From: Candidatus Cloacimonadota bacterium
GTDB lineage: Bacteria; Cloacimonadota; Cloacimonadia; Cloacimonadales; TCS61
Assembly: GCA_021735645.1 (NCBI GenBank)
Contig: JAIPGP010000001.1
Span: 1-64,000, forward strand
Direction: 5' to 3'
Length of the DNA stretch: 64,000 bases
In this document: positions 9,652 through 19,492 of the stretch, piece after piece
Layout: every line of letters begins with the position of its first letter
Numbering within the stretch: position 1 is the stretch's first letter
Program-made: the position numbers and the translations under genes
The notes under the pieces: model-generated
Told to the model about the DNA's origin: nothing
The model's database searches: none
What the model saw: only the letters and a program-made list of their open reading frames with translations

Positions 9652-9927
9652 CTATATTAAGCCCTTTTTTCCATTTTTTGAACGAAACATAAGGGGAATA
9701 CGATCTTTTTCTGGAGCTCCGATCTGGATAAGTTCCCAGTCTTTGTCATATTCTTTGATATAATGTTTCAGGGTAGTAACTTTTTGTTCAGAATCAGGAT
9801 TTTCATCCTCCCAGTGAATGATTTCAACTCTGTATTTGAGTGTTTTTTTCCTGCCATTGATCCGGACATCGATTTCTACATTCTGTTCCGCTTCAAGTGT
9901 AGGAATGGAAAGAGATATTTCTCTCAT
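9652..9927 (-). CDS. Small conserved-looking protein of unknown function inside the ABC operon
   Basis: 91-aa ORF between the last permease and tolC, short gaps on both sides, RBS-like gGAGatc upstream. Confidence 0.65.
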   Translation of the reverse strand: MREISLSIPTLEAEQNVEIDVRINGRKKTLKYRVEIIHWEDENPDSEQKVTTLKHYIKEYDKDWELIQIGAPEKDRIPLMFRSKNGKKGLI

Positions 9928-9942
9928 AATGATCTCCTATTT

Positions 9943-12333
9943 TTATTCATATTTTAGGGCTAGTACTGGATTAGTTCCGGCTGCATGGATAACATGGAAA
10001 CTGACCGTGATCATGGCAATAATTAAAGCAGTAAATCCTGCAGCAACAAAGATCAGCCAGTTAATTTGAGTTTGATAAACAAAATTGCTTAACCAGTTTT
10101 TCATAACGAAATATGCGAGAGGCCAGGCAATGATATTTGACATCAGTACCCAACGGGCAAAATCTTTGGACATCATAACTACGATGGAACTCACTGGTGC
10201 ACCCAGAACCTTACGGACAGCAACTTCACGCCTTCTCTGCTGAGCAGTGAAAGATGCCAGTCCAAAGAGTCCCAGAGAAGCGATAAAAACTGCCAGGGCA
10301 GCAAAAATAGTGATATTCTGGGCAAATACCAGATCCTGCTGGAACTGGAAGCTAAAGATATCTTCCAGATAATTGGCATTGAATGGAGCTTCGGGATCTA
10401 TTGAATGAAAAATATCTTCAATAGCCTGAATATTGGCAGGATCGTCATTCTGTAATCTAACAAGGTAACGGGGGAAAAATTGACCTATATTGGGAATGAT
10501 CATGGGATTAACCTGACGCCGGGCAGTAGTGAAATTGAAATCTTTTACAACTCCGATCACAGTGCGCTGAAGGCGGTCTTCATTCTGGTCGATCATAGTA
10601 ATTTTTTTACCGATGGGATTTGCCCAGTTAAGTTTTCTGGCAGCAGCTTCATTTATCAGCACAGAATTTTCGGGGTCAGTAGCCAGTTCAGGATCAAAAT
10701 TTCTACCTTCAATTAAATCAATTTTAAGCACATTGATAAGTTCATCATCGATCATCAGTCGGTCAAACATCATCCCTGATTCACGAGTGTAACCTTCTGG
10801 GATAACTTCCAGCCTAACCAGTGTGCCTCCTGGTAAATTAGTAACCGTTGCCACCCCTTCAACAAAAGAAAGGTCTTCGATCTGCTCTTTTACGAGTTGG
10901 GATTGTTCTGGGAATACGTTGCGGAGTACAAGGACATTATTTTTGTTATAGCCAAGATCAGTTTTTTGCAGAAATTTTACCTGATCAAGAACAATCAGCA
11001 CAGAAATGATCAAAGCAATCGAGACAGAGAATTGTAATACCACCAGAATGACTCTTTGGATAATACCCTTTTTGCTGGTAGAAAATTTACCCTTGAGTAC
11101 CTTAACGGGCGTGAAAGAGGATAAAATTGAAGCAGGATAAAGACCAGCCAGAAAACCAACCGTAACAGCCATTATTAAAATGAAAATACTGAATTTATAA
11201 TTCTCTATCAGGTCATAACTTATGTCTTTTTGCAGGAAATTATTTAGATAAGGTAAAGATATCTCAAATAGTACAAGGGCAATGAGCATGGCAATGAAGG
11301 TAGTAAGTATTGATTCCCCGATGAATTGGCGGAAAAGCTGTTTCCTATTACCCCCTACCACTTTTCTGATACCAACTTCCAAAGCTCTACGGGCAGCTCT
11401 GGCACTTGAAAGATTAATGAAATTTATAGAAGCAATAATAAGAACCAGCAGGGCAACAATTGCCAGAGTATAAACTTTCATCCGGTCAGTTTTACCTTGA
11501 TTGAGGTAATCATAACGCAGATGAGCAGAACCCAGATGAACATCTAAAAGTGGCTGCATGGCAGGAGCAAATACTTCGGCAAAACCATTTTGAGTTGCAT
11601 AGTTCTTAAGTTTTGCCAGGACTGCTTGAGGATCGGCTTCCTGATATATCCTGAAGTATCCAATAAGTGCCAGATTCTCCCATGATTCCCACCAGACAGG
11701 ATTATCACTGGTACTCAAAGGAGCAATGAGATCAAATTGCAGATGCGAATTGTGAGGGACATCACTGATGATACCGGCTACAAAGGCATCTTCCATCTGT
11801 TCATTAATAAAAGGTTTACCTACAGGATCACTTTCGGGATAGAGCATTTCTGCCAGATTTTCTGATAAATATACACCCTTAGAGTCATTCAGTGGGTGTA
11901 TTTGGTCAGAGGCGAGAATTTTGAAACTGAAAACATCAAAAAAACTGCTGTCAGCCATAAGAGCCATGACATTGACTGTAGCCTGCTGGTCTGTTTCAGT
12001 TTCATTTTCCGGCAACGGTAAATTAATATTCATGACAGTCACACGTGTGGCAGCAATGATTTCCGGAATAGCATCAGCCATCCCGGCAACCAGTGGTCCA
12101 GAAGTAATAGAATAACTGAGAGCACCTTCATCTTCAGAATTATCAACTGTGAGCAGATGATAGATATTTTCAGCATTATCATGGAAATTATCATAAGTGA
12201 GATCATCTATCACATAAAAAGAGATGATCAGACATACAGCCAGACCTATGGCAAAGCCACCGATATTAATGGCAGAATAAGTTTTCTGTCGCCAGATATT
12301 CCTGAATGCGATACGTAAATAATTTAAAAACAT
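9943..12333 (-). CDS. MacB/FtsX-type ABC permease (P9 in transcription order)
   Basis: N-terminal TM plus periplasmic domain; two FtsX-type coupling segments ('RRALEVGIRKVVGGNRKQL', 'RRREVAVRKVLGAPVSSI'); ends 'TNPVLALKYE'. Confidence 0.92.
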   Translation of the reverse strand: MFLNYLRIAFRNIWRQKTYSAINIGGFAIGLAVCLIISFYVIDDLTYDNFHDNAENIYHLLTVDNSEDEGALSYSITSGPLVAGMADAIPEIIAATRVTVMNINLPLPENETETDQQATVNVMALMADSSFFDVFSFKILASDQIHPLNDSKGVYLSENLAEMLYPESDPVGKPFINEQMEDAFVAGIISDVPHNSHLQFDLIAPLSTSDNPVWWESWENLALIGYFRIYQEADPQAVLAKLKNYATQNGFAEVFAPAMQPLLDVHLGSAHLRYDYLNQGKTDRMKVYTLAIVALLVLIIASINFINLSSARAARRALEVGIRKVVGGNRKQLFRQFIGESILTTFIAMLIALVLFEISLPYLNNFLQKDISYDLIENYKFSIFILIMAVTVGFLAGLYPASILSSFTPVKVLKGKFSTSKKGIIQRVILVVLQFSVSIALIISVLIVLDQVKFLQKTDLGYNKNNVLVLRNVFPEQSQLVKEQIEDLSFVEGVATVTNLPGGTLVRLEVIPEGYTRESGMMFDRLMIDDELINVLKIDLIEGRNFDPELATDPENSVLINEAAARKLNWANPIGKKITMIDQNEDRLQRTVIGVVKDFNFTTARRQVNPMIIPNIGQFFPRYLVRLQNDDPANIQAIEDIFHSIDPEAPFNANYLEDIFSFQFQQDLVFAQNITIFAALAVFIASLGLFGLASFTAQQRRREVAVRKVLGAPVSSIVVMMSKDFARWVLMSNIIAWPLAYFVMKNWLSNFVYQTQINWLIFVAAGFTALIIAMITVSFHVIHAAGTNPVLALKYE

Positions 12334-12341
12334 CTTAACCT

Positions 12342-14675
12342 CTATTCGTATTTTAATATATTAACGGGATTTGAGTTGGCAGCCCGAAGGGTTTGATAAC
12401 TAACTGTGACAACTGCCAGCAGGAACTGCAGAGCAATTGGGATCACAAAATCAATTAGTGTAAGATCGTAGTGATAGGCGAATTGCTTCAGGAAGAGATT
12501 AGCCATATACATCGCAACTGGAATGGCAATAAGGGCGGCGACAGCCACCCAGCGAAGGAAGCTGCTGGTGAGTTGCATAAGGAGATTATTGATGCTTGAG
12601 CCTAAGATCTTTCTGATACAGATCTCCTTGGCACGTCTTTCTGTCATGAAAGATGACAAGCCAAACAACCCCAGGCAGGAGATAAAAACAGCCAGGCAGG
12701 TGAAATATAAAATGATAGAATGAGTACGTCTGGTGTCATAATACATTCTGGCAATACTTTCATCCAGAAAAGTGTATGAGAAGGGGAAGCCGGGGCAGAT
12801 TTCAGCCATGGTGTTTTCGATGTATTTTATAGTGGAATTCATATCCTCAGGAGCAATTCTAATCATGACAATACTTCTGAACCAGCTTAGCTGCGAGATA
12901 AGTAGTGGTCTTATTTCCCCTGAAAGTGAGGTATTGTGGAAATCTTTGATAACGCCCACTATATAACCATCATTGCCGAACATACTGAATTTTTTACCAA
13001 TCGGATCTTTCATTTCCATTATTTTGACCGCAGTTTCATTCACCACATATTCAATTTCCGGATGAATTGCCTTATCCAAAGTAAAGCCATTTCCGGCTAC
13101 AAACGGTATCTTAAATAGCTTAAAGAAATCATTATCTGTATTATAGTAGTGAAAAATCACTCTATCGTCATTTGGCTTTCCTTCCCAGGTGACGGGATTA
13201 ATATTTCCCACTTGAGTGGGGAGAGAAGTAGAAGTGGTTACCGCCAGCACATTCTTATTTTTGAGCAGTTCTTCTTTGATAGTGTCAAACTTTTGAAATT
13301 GCTCATTTCGCATAGGAAGATGGATCACACAATCTGTATTAATTCCCAGATTCTTTTTGTTTATATAATTGATTTGCTGATAAATGGTAAAAGATAAAAT
13401 TATGAGAATAATGGATATAGTGAATTGAAAAACTACCAGTAATTTCCTAAAAGATTTCATGGAATCAGAGCTGAATTTATGGGAGAAAATCTGAACAGAA
13501 GAATATGATGAGAGCAAAAAAGCGGGATATGTTCCGGCAAAAATCCCTGTAAACAGCACAATTAGAGGAAAGCCAATGATGAATATAAGATTTGAGATAG
13601 AAATGGAGATATTTTTGGCAGTTAATTGACAGAATTGAGGCAGCAGGAGTTCAACCAGTGCGATAGAAAGGATCATGGCAAAAAAGGTGATAAGCATTGA
13701 TTCTGAGAGGAACTGCATTATGATCTGTTTTCTTTGAGCGCTCATAATTTTCCTTACACCAATTTCTTTAGTACGCAGAGCATAACGGGCATTTGCCAGA
13801 TTCATGAAATTGATGCAGGCAATGAGTAGAATAAGTATCGCAATGCCACTGAGTACATAAACCATAATTAATCCATCTGGAGTATCTAAGGGAGTATAGA
13901 GATGCACATGACTGAATGGTTGCAGATAGAGCATATCCTGATCTATCTCCCTGGGGCTGTGATCAACCAGAGCCGTTTTAATTTTAGGTGCAAATTTATC
14001 GTAATCGGTATTGGGATACAACTGCACAAAACCGGAGCATTCCCAACTCCAGGTATCAGCTCTTTCACCCATCACCGCAAACGAAAGAATATAATCAATA
14101 TTCAAGCTTGATTGAGCCGGAAAATCTTTAATGATACCCGTAACAGTGAAAGGACTGCCATTATTGATGATGATGTTTTTTTCTATAGGAGATTCATCAC
14201 CAAAAATTTTATGCGCAGAACTGGAAGTGAGAATAATGGAATTGGGATCAGATAGAGCGGTAGCAGCATCTCCTCCGATAAACTCAACATCAAATATTTC
14301 AAAGAAATTCGGCTCTGTCGCTATTACGTTGCTTTCATTAAAATCTTTATCATTATAATTAAGTGCCAGGTTATAAAAAAAGCGATAACGGGCGGCATTT
14401 TTTATCTCGGGATAATTATCTCTTAGAACTGGAACCATTTTAAGGGGTATAGTTCTGCCACCGGAAGGAGAAGCGCTTTGCTCATCATACATGGAAATCT
14501 GGTAGATATTTTCAATATCCTGATGAAATTTATCAAACAGCAATTCATCTTGAACCCAGAGCAACAGCAAAAGACTAACCGTCATACCCAGAGCCAGTCC
14601 CAGGATATTGATCAAAGAATATCCTTTATGTTTTTGCAAATGTCTTAAAGCAATCTTCAAATAATTTTTTAGCAT
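12342..14675 (-). CDS. MacB/FtsX-type ABC permease (P8)
   Basis: 'RTKEIGVRKIMSAQRKQI', 'RAKEICIRKILGSSINNL', C-terminus 'SNPVNILKYE'. Confidence 0.92.
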   Translation of the reverse strand: MLKNYLKIALRHLQKHKGYSLINILGLALGMTVSLLLLLWVQDELLFDKFHQDIENIYQISMYDEQSASPSGGRTIPLKMVPVLRDNYPEIKNAARYRFFYNLALNYNDKDFNESNVIATEPNFFEIFDVEFIGGDAATALSDPNSIILTSSSAHKIFGDESPIEKNIIINNGSPFTVTGIIKDFPAQSSLNIDYILSFAVMGERADTWSWECSGFVQLYPNTDYDKFAPKIKTALVDHSPREIDQDMLYLQPFSHVHLYTPLDTPDGLIMVYVLSGIAILILLIACINFMNLANARYALRTKEIGVRKIMSAQRKQIIMQFLSESMLITFFAMILSIALVELLLPQFCQLTAKNISISISNLIFIIGFPLIVLFTGIFAGTYPAFLLSSYSSVQIFSHKFSSDSMKSFRKLLVVFQFTISIILIILSFTIYQQINYINKKNLGINTDCVIHLPMRNEQFQKFDTIKEELLKNKNVLAVTTSTSLPTQVGNINPVTWEGKPNDDRVIFHYYNTDNDFFKLFKIPFVAGNGFTLDKAIHPEIEYVVNETAVKIMEMKDPIGKKFSMFGNDGYIVGVIKDFHNTSLSGEIRPLLISQLSWFRSIVMIRIAPEDMNSTIKYIENTMAEICPGFPFSYTFLDESIARMYYDTRRTHSIILYFTCLAVFISCLGLFGLSSFMTERRAKEICIRKILGSSINNLLMQLTSSFLRWVAVAALIAIPVAMYMANLFLKQFAYHYDLTLIDFVIPIALQFLLAVVTVSYQTLRAANSNPVNILKYE

Positions 14676-14688
14676 AATCTGCTCCAGA

Positions 14689-16416
14689 TCATTTTAGTAA
14701 AAGCAGTTTCACAGCAGTTTCATTTACCTGATCATCTGCTTTGATAAGATATATGCCGGATGGGAGAACTTCTCCCTGCTCATTTCTGGCATCCCAATGA
14801 TATTCGGGTTTACTGCCTGAAAGCCAGAATTCATTAACTTTTTCACACTTAAGATTAAATATCTGATAATGGATTTTATCATTTTCCTGACGACTCGTTT
14901 GCTCAAACTTCCGGTAGATTGTGGTTGATTGATTGAAGGGATTAGGATAATTACCGCATTGAGCAGTTGTAGAAGAGATGGAATTGCTATCATTATGAGT
15001 TAGATAAATATTTGCGAAGTAGGGTATCCTGTTTTTGGCTGTGATCACCAACTGGAGGATATTTTCACTAAAATCTTCCAGTATCACAAATCCCGAGCCA
15101 TTGGCATCAGTTTTATCTGCATAAATAAGATTTCCGTTAATGTCTGAAAGAGCAAAAAGGGCATTAGGCTCTGAAGTAAGATCAAAAAATAAGCTTTGAT
15201 CGATAAAATAGTTATATTCTACTTCCAGTTCCTGGGGAATACCCAGGCATGGCGTAAGAGAAGGATCACCCAGCAGCGTAAGTGCATAGATATGTCTGGT
15301 TTTCAAGCTTTCATTAATGCCGGTAACACCCTCTGCAGCATGACGCATTTCATTAATGACCATCCCCAGATTATCATATTCCGGGTGCATCAGGGCATCA
15401 AAAAGACCCATATCTTCTGGTGTAAGAGGCAGGAAAGGGTCATTATTTCCAGTAGCTATTTTCCAGTTCACATTAAGATAAGTTCTGGTAGCGTTGCCAA
15501 TATAAGCTACTGCACCTTTATCAGGCAGATTTATAAATGCTTCACCGAAGCAATCATTCTCAAGGAATGTTGCTGTACATCAGCCACCACCCATTACAAT
15601 CGGGTATTTTTGATAATTATCCAATTCTTCCAGATCATTAATCGTGAAATCAGGATATTTGAAGCGAAAGGCATCAGAATTACCTATATAGTAATAAAAT
15701 CCAATTCCGGAATTAATTTCATACTTGATATTCTGCACCAATGCTAATGTATCCGCATGGGGATATAAGATACTAATACCAATTATACCATTTGTTTCAT
15801 AAGTATATGGATTATAGTAAGTATCATTAAAATACCAGTCCCAGCCATAATTGATCACAGCATTCCGGTGGTCAGCATAATCCGGACTATTATTGGAAAC
15901 TCCCAGAGCATTTGCCAGGTAGGAAAGGTCAGCAGCATTCAGATACTGATCTTTTTCATACCAGATAGTTTTATTAACCAGAGTAGAAAATTCTATCTCA
16001 TTACTGCAGGGAAATCTGCCTACATAAATTTCGGGAATTCTATTAAGGTCAGTTACTTCACCAATTACTCCGTATATCAGATCAGAATGAATATCACCGG
16101 GACCATCCGGCAAACCGTCCACCTGGGTGGGAATACTATAATCTCCGGTGGCATCACCAATGAGCAGGAGGAATTTTGGAGCAGGCTCCAAAAGAAAATA
16201 CTGCTCTTCAACCCAGGTATCAATTTCTTCTATCGTATCGCCGGATTCACAAAAATGGCAGGTTATCGCAAATCCTTTTTCCATTTTCCAGTCACAAAAA
16301 TCATTTAAAGAAGGATTATCCTGCCAGTATTGATCAGCAACTATCAGGAAATTATCCTGAGCGAACAGAATTAGGGAACACATAATAACAACACCGAGTA
16401 CAAGATACTTTTTCAT
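14689..16416 (-). CDS. C25-like (gingipain/PorU clan) secreted peptidase with C-terminal sorting domain, interrupted by one in-frame TGA at 15582-15580; possible selenoprotein, readthrough gene or pseudogene
   Basis: ORF 15580..16416 (signal peptide plus N-terminal C25-like region, '...KYPIVMGGG') and ORF 14689..15471 ('...NYPNPFNQSTTIYRKF...GIYLIKADD') are in the same frame. Translating through the TGA gives KYPIVMGGG-[TGA]-CTATFLENDCFGEAFINLPDKGAVAYIGNATRTYLNVNWKIATGNN with no other stop over 576 codons. Confidence 0.8.
15533..15557 (-). promoter_or_regulatory. Candidate bacterial SECIS-like stem-loop downstream of the in-frame UGA
   Basis: RNA: AUGAU-UGCUUC-GGU-GAAGCA-UUUAU. Perfect 6-bp upper stem, GGU apical loop, U-U mismatch, then 4 lower pairs. 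Loop starts 34 nt after the UGA. Confidence 0.4.
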
Positions 16417-16428
16417 AATTATCTCCAG

Positions 16429-17097
16429 CTATTGATCTGCCTGGATCATGCCATCCAGGAGATTAACTATCCTATTTCCAAAGGCAGCTTTCTCCCGGGA
16501 ATGAGTAACCTGAATGATCGTGGTTCCATGCTGATTCATTTTCTTTAATACTTCCATAATCTCCAGACCCTGCTCAGAATTTAAATTTCCTGTAGGTTCA
16601 TCAGCCAGCAGCAAGTCTGGTTTTCCGATAATAGCCCGGCAGATACCTACCAACTGCTGCTGTCCACCGGAAAGCTGATTAGGAAACAGGTCTTTCTTGG
16701 CGACAATATTGAATTTATCCAGGATATCACAAACCAGGCTCTTACGCTCGGGAGATTTCACTTTTTTATAAAGCAGAGGAATCTCAATATTTTCATAAAC
16801 CGTGAGTTCATCAATAAGATGATATTGCTGGAAAACAAAACCAATTTCGTGTTTATGAATTTCAGTTCTCTTTTTGTCGTTGAAGGAATGGATAGGAATA
16901 TCCTTATATAAATATTCTCCATCATCAATTGATTCCAGCATTCCCAAAAGATACAATAAGGTTGATTTTCCAGCTCCGGAAGGTCCCATAACCGTGACAA
17001 ATTCTCCTTTTTGCACTTCCAGATCAATATCTCTGAGAATATATTCTCGTCGGTATTTACTGATATAATATTTAAATACACCCTGCATTTTAAGCAT
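16429..17097 (-). CDS. MacB/LolD-type ABC transporter ATP-binding protein (second ATPase of the operon)
   Basis: Walker A 'GPSGAGKST', signature 'LSGGQQQLVGICRAI' (variant), Walker B 'LLLADEPTGNLN'. Confidence 0.92.
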   Translation of the reverse strand: MLKMQGVFKYYISKYRREYILRDIDLEVQKGEFVTVMGPSGAGKSTLLYLLGMLESIDDGEYLYKDIPIHSFNDKKRTEIHKHEIGFVFQQYHLIDELTVYENIEIPLLYKKVKSPERKSLVCDILDKFNIVAKKDLFPNQLSGGQQQLVGICRAIIGKPDLLLADEPTGNLNSEQGLEIMEVLKKMNQHGTTIIQVTHSREKAAFGNRIVNLLDGMIQADQ

Positions 17098-17105
17098 GAT
17101 ATCTC

Positions 17106-19484
17106 CTATTCATATTTCATAATATTTGCTGGATTCTGGCTTGCTGCCTTGATAGTATGAAAGCTTACTGTTATTATAGCAATCATTAAAGCTGCAAAAC
17201 CGGAGAGAGCAAATAAGAGCGGATTCAATGATGTTCTATAAGCAAAATTCTGCAGCCAGGTATTCATGGCATACCAGGCAAGGGGCCAGGCAACTAAATT
17301 GGCGATCAGTACCCATTTAATAAAATCACTGGTCAACAATACCACTATAGACCAAATGGACGAGCCAAGCACCTTACGTATGCCAATTTCACGGGTTCTT
17401 TTTTCTGTGATGAATGCTGCCAGGGCAAATAATCCCAGACAGGCGATTAAGATTGCGATAATGGCAAAAGCTGCTAACTTTTTAGCAAAGCTGTCTTCTT
17501 CCCGGAATTGCATCATAAAGATATCATTAAGCGGGAAATAATCAAAATCACGCTCAGGTAAAAACTCATTGGACACTAATTCAACTTGAGAAGCCGCCAG
17601 TTCAATGTCATTTGCACGAACCAGCAGGAAATCACTTCGAGGATTATAATGGATGATCATGGGTTCGATCACATTTTTTGCTTCTCCCAGATGAATATCC
17701 CTGATAACTCCAATTACACGAAGTTCCACATCTACCCCATCAGCAGGAACCCAGATTATTTTATGACCCTCGATATTATCCCAGCCCGTCATTTTAAAGG
17801 CAGTTTCATTCATCAATATTGCAGAAGCTGAGTCAGCTTGAGACCCTCTAATAAAATTTCTGCCCTTGATTAAATCCACATCAAGCGCATCAATAAAATT
17901 CTCATCTATAAATATCTCATCTATCATACTGCCAATTTCATCTGTGCGATGATCAAAAAACACTTCGGCAGTAGGTAATGTGTTACCAGGCAGTTGACGT
18001 AGTCTGGCAGCATTGCTTACTGCAGAAAGTCCTATCACTCTTTCTTTGAAAATATCTGACTTAAGATCAATTCTCACGCCACCCGTCCTGATAACAAATA
18101 CATTTTCTTTATTGTAGCCAAGCCTGGTTTTCTGCATGAATTTTAATTGACTGATAACTATAAGTACTGCCAGGATCAAAGCAATAGAAATCGAGAATTG
18201 TCCGATAACCAGAATCCGACGCATGATAATACCCTTCTTACCCGATTTGAATTCACCCTTGAGAGTACTGATTGGCTTAAATGATGATAACACCATTGAA
18301 GGATAAATACCAGAAATTAAACCAATAATGACAGCAGATAACAAGGCAAAAGGAATGATGAAAGGATTCTGGAGGATATTGAATTCAAGCGGTTTGTTTA
18401 AAAATGGCTGTAACCAGGGCAAACTGATCTCCACTGCCCCCAGGGCAACTATCATTGCCAGTAGTGTATATAGGATAGATTCTGTCAGGAATTGCATTGA
18501 TAATTGGATTTTATCTGCTCCGAGAACTTTTCTGACACCAATTTCTTTGCCGCGATTGGTAGATTTTGCCGTGGAAAGATTAATGAAATTTATGGATGCA
18601 ACTATCAATACCAGAATCGCAATGATAATAAGACTGTAGATGATGGAAGATTCACTTTTATTCAAGTTAAAGGCGTCATATCTCAATTCAGAAGATCTCA
18701 GATGCATATCCAGAAGTGGCTGCATTACTGGCGTGAACATTGTGGTCATCCCGTTTTGCCTGGCAACATCAACAATTTTTTGCTCCACTGATTTTACATC
18801 GATATTATCCTGCACTCTCACATAACCTGTAAGGGTGAGATTCTCCCATGAATCCCACCAGAGTGGGTTCAATGAGGAATCCATGGTGATAATTGCCCCA
18901 TAACGCATATGAGTATTTAAGGGGGGGTCTTTTACGATGCCAGCTACATAACCATCTGCAATAAAACTTATTTCTATGCTTTTACCTATAGGATTCTCAT
19001 CACCATAAATTGCTTCAGCGGTAGATTCTGTAATATATACAGCATTGGGATCAGCAAGGGGATTATCTTTCTCACCGCTGATAATTTCCGGTCTAAATAC
19101 TCTGAAATAATCGCTATCGGTAAGTAATGCTCTCCGGAAAATTGCCAGGGAATCCGGTTGTTCAATATCATTTCTGAGCAGGCGTACACCATAACCCCCA
19201 ATCCGCGTAGCAGCTGTTACTTCAGGAATATTCTCCTCTAATAAGGCATATAAAGGTCCTATTGTAACAGCGGATATCCAGTCCTTGGAATTGTCATTGG
19301 ATACTATTCTATAAATATTTTCCGGTTCTTCAAAGTGATGATCAAAGGTGAGATCATCAAGAACATAAAGACTGATGATGATGCAGACATATAGTCCCAG
19401 AGCAAATCCCAGAATATTAATGAAGGAGTAACTCTTGTTTCTGGAAATCCCCCTTAATGCTAATAAAAAGTATTTCTTAAACAT
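17106..19484 (-). CDS. MacB/FtsX-type ABC permease (P7)
   Basis: 'RGKEIGVRKVLGADKIQL', 'RTREIGIRKVLGSSIWSI', C-terminus 'QNPANIMKYE'. Confidence 0.92.
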   Translation of the reverse strand: MFKKYFLLALRGISRNKSYSFINILGFALGLYVCIIISLYVLDDLTFDHHFEEPENIYRIVSNDNSKDWISAVTIGPLYALLEENIPEVTAATRIGGYGVRLLRNDIEQPDSLAIFRRALLTDSDYFRVFRPEIISGEKDNPLADPNAVYITESTAEAIYGDENPIGKSIEISFIADGYVAGIVKDPPLNTHMRYGAIITMDSSLNPLWWDSWENLTLTGYVRVQDNIDVKSVEQKIVDVARQNGMTTMFTPVMQPLLDMHLRSSELRYDAFNLNKSESSIIYSLIIIAILVLIVASINFINLSTAKSTNRGKEIGVRKVLGADKIQLSMQFLTESILYTLLAMIVALGAVEISLPWLQPFLNKPLEFNILQNPFIIPFALLSAVIIGLISGIYPSMVLSSFKPISTLKGEFKSGKKGIIMRRILVIGQFSISIALILAVLIVISQLKFMQKTRLGYNKENVFVIRTGGVRIDLKSDIFKERVIGLSAVSNAARLRQLPGNTLPTAEVFFDHRTDEIGSMIDEIFIDENFIDALDVDLIKGRNFIRGSQADSASAILMNETAFKMTGWDNIEGHKIIWVPADGVDVELRVIGVIRDIHLGEAKNVIEPMIIHYNPRSDFLLVRANDIELAASQVELVSNEFLPERDFDYFPLNDIFMMQFREEDSFAKKLAAFAIIAILIACLGLFALAAFITEKRTREIGIRKVLGSSIWSIVVLLTSDFIKWVLIANLVAWPLAWYAMNTWLQNFAYRTSLNPLLFALSGFAALMIAIITVSFHTIKAASQNPANIMKYE

Positions 19485-19492
19485 AATGTTCC

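Noticed and set aside
15580-15582. TGA read as tryptophan through a variant genetic code
   Set aside because: TGA is used as the normal terminator of several intact genes here (for example 40788-40790 and 59662-59664), so genome-wide reassignment is unlikely.
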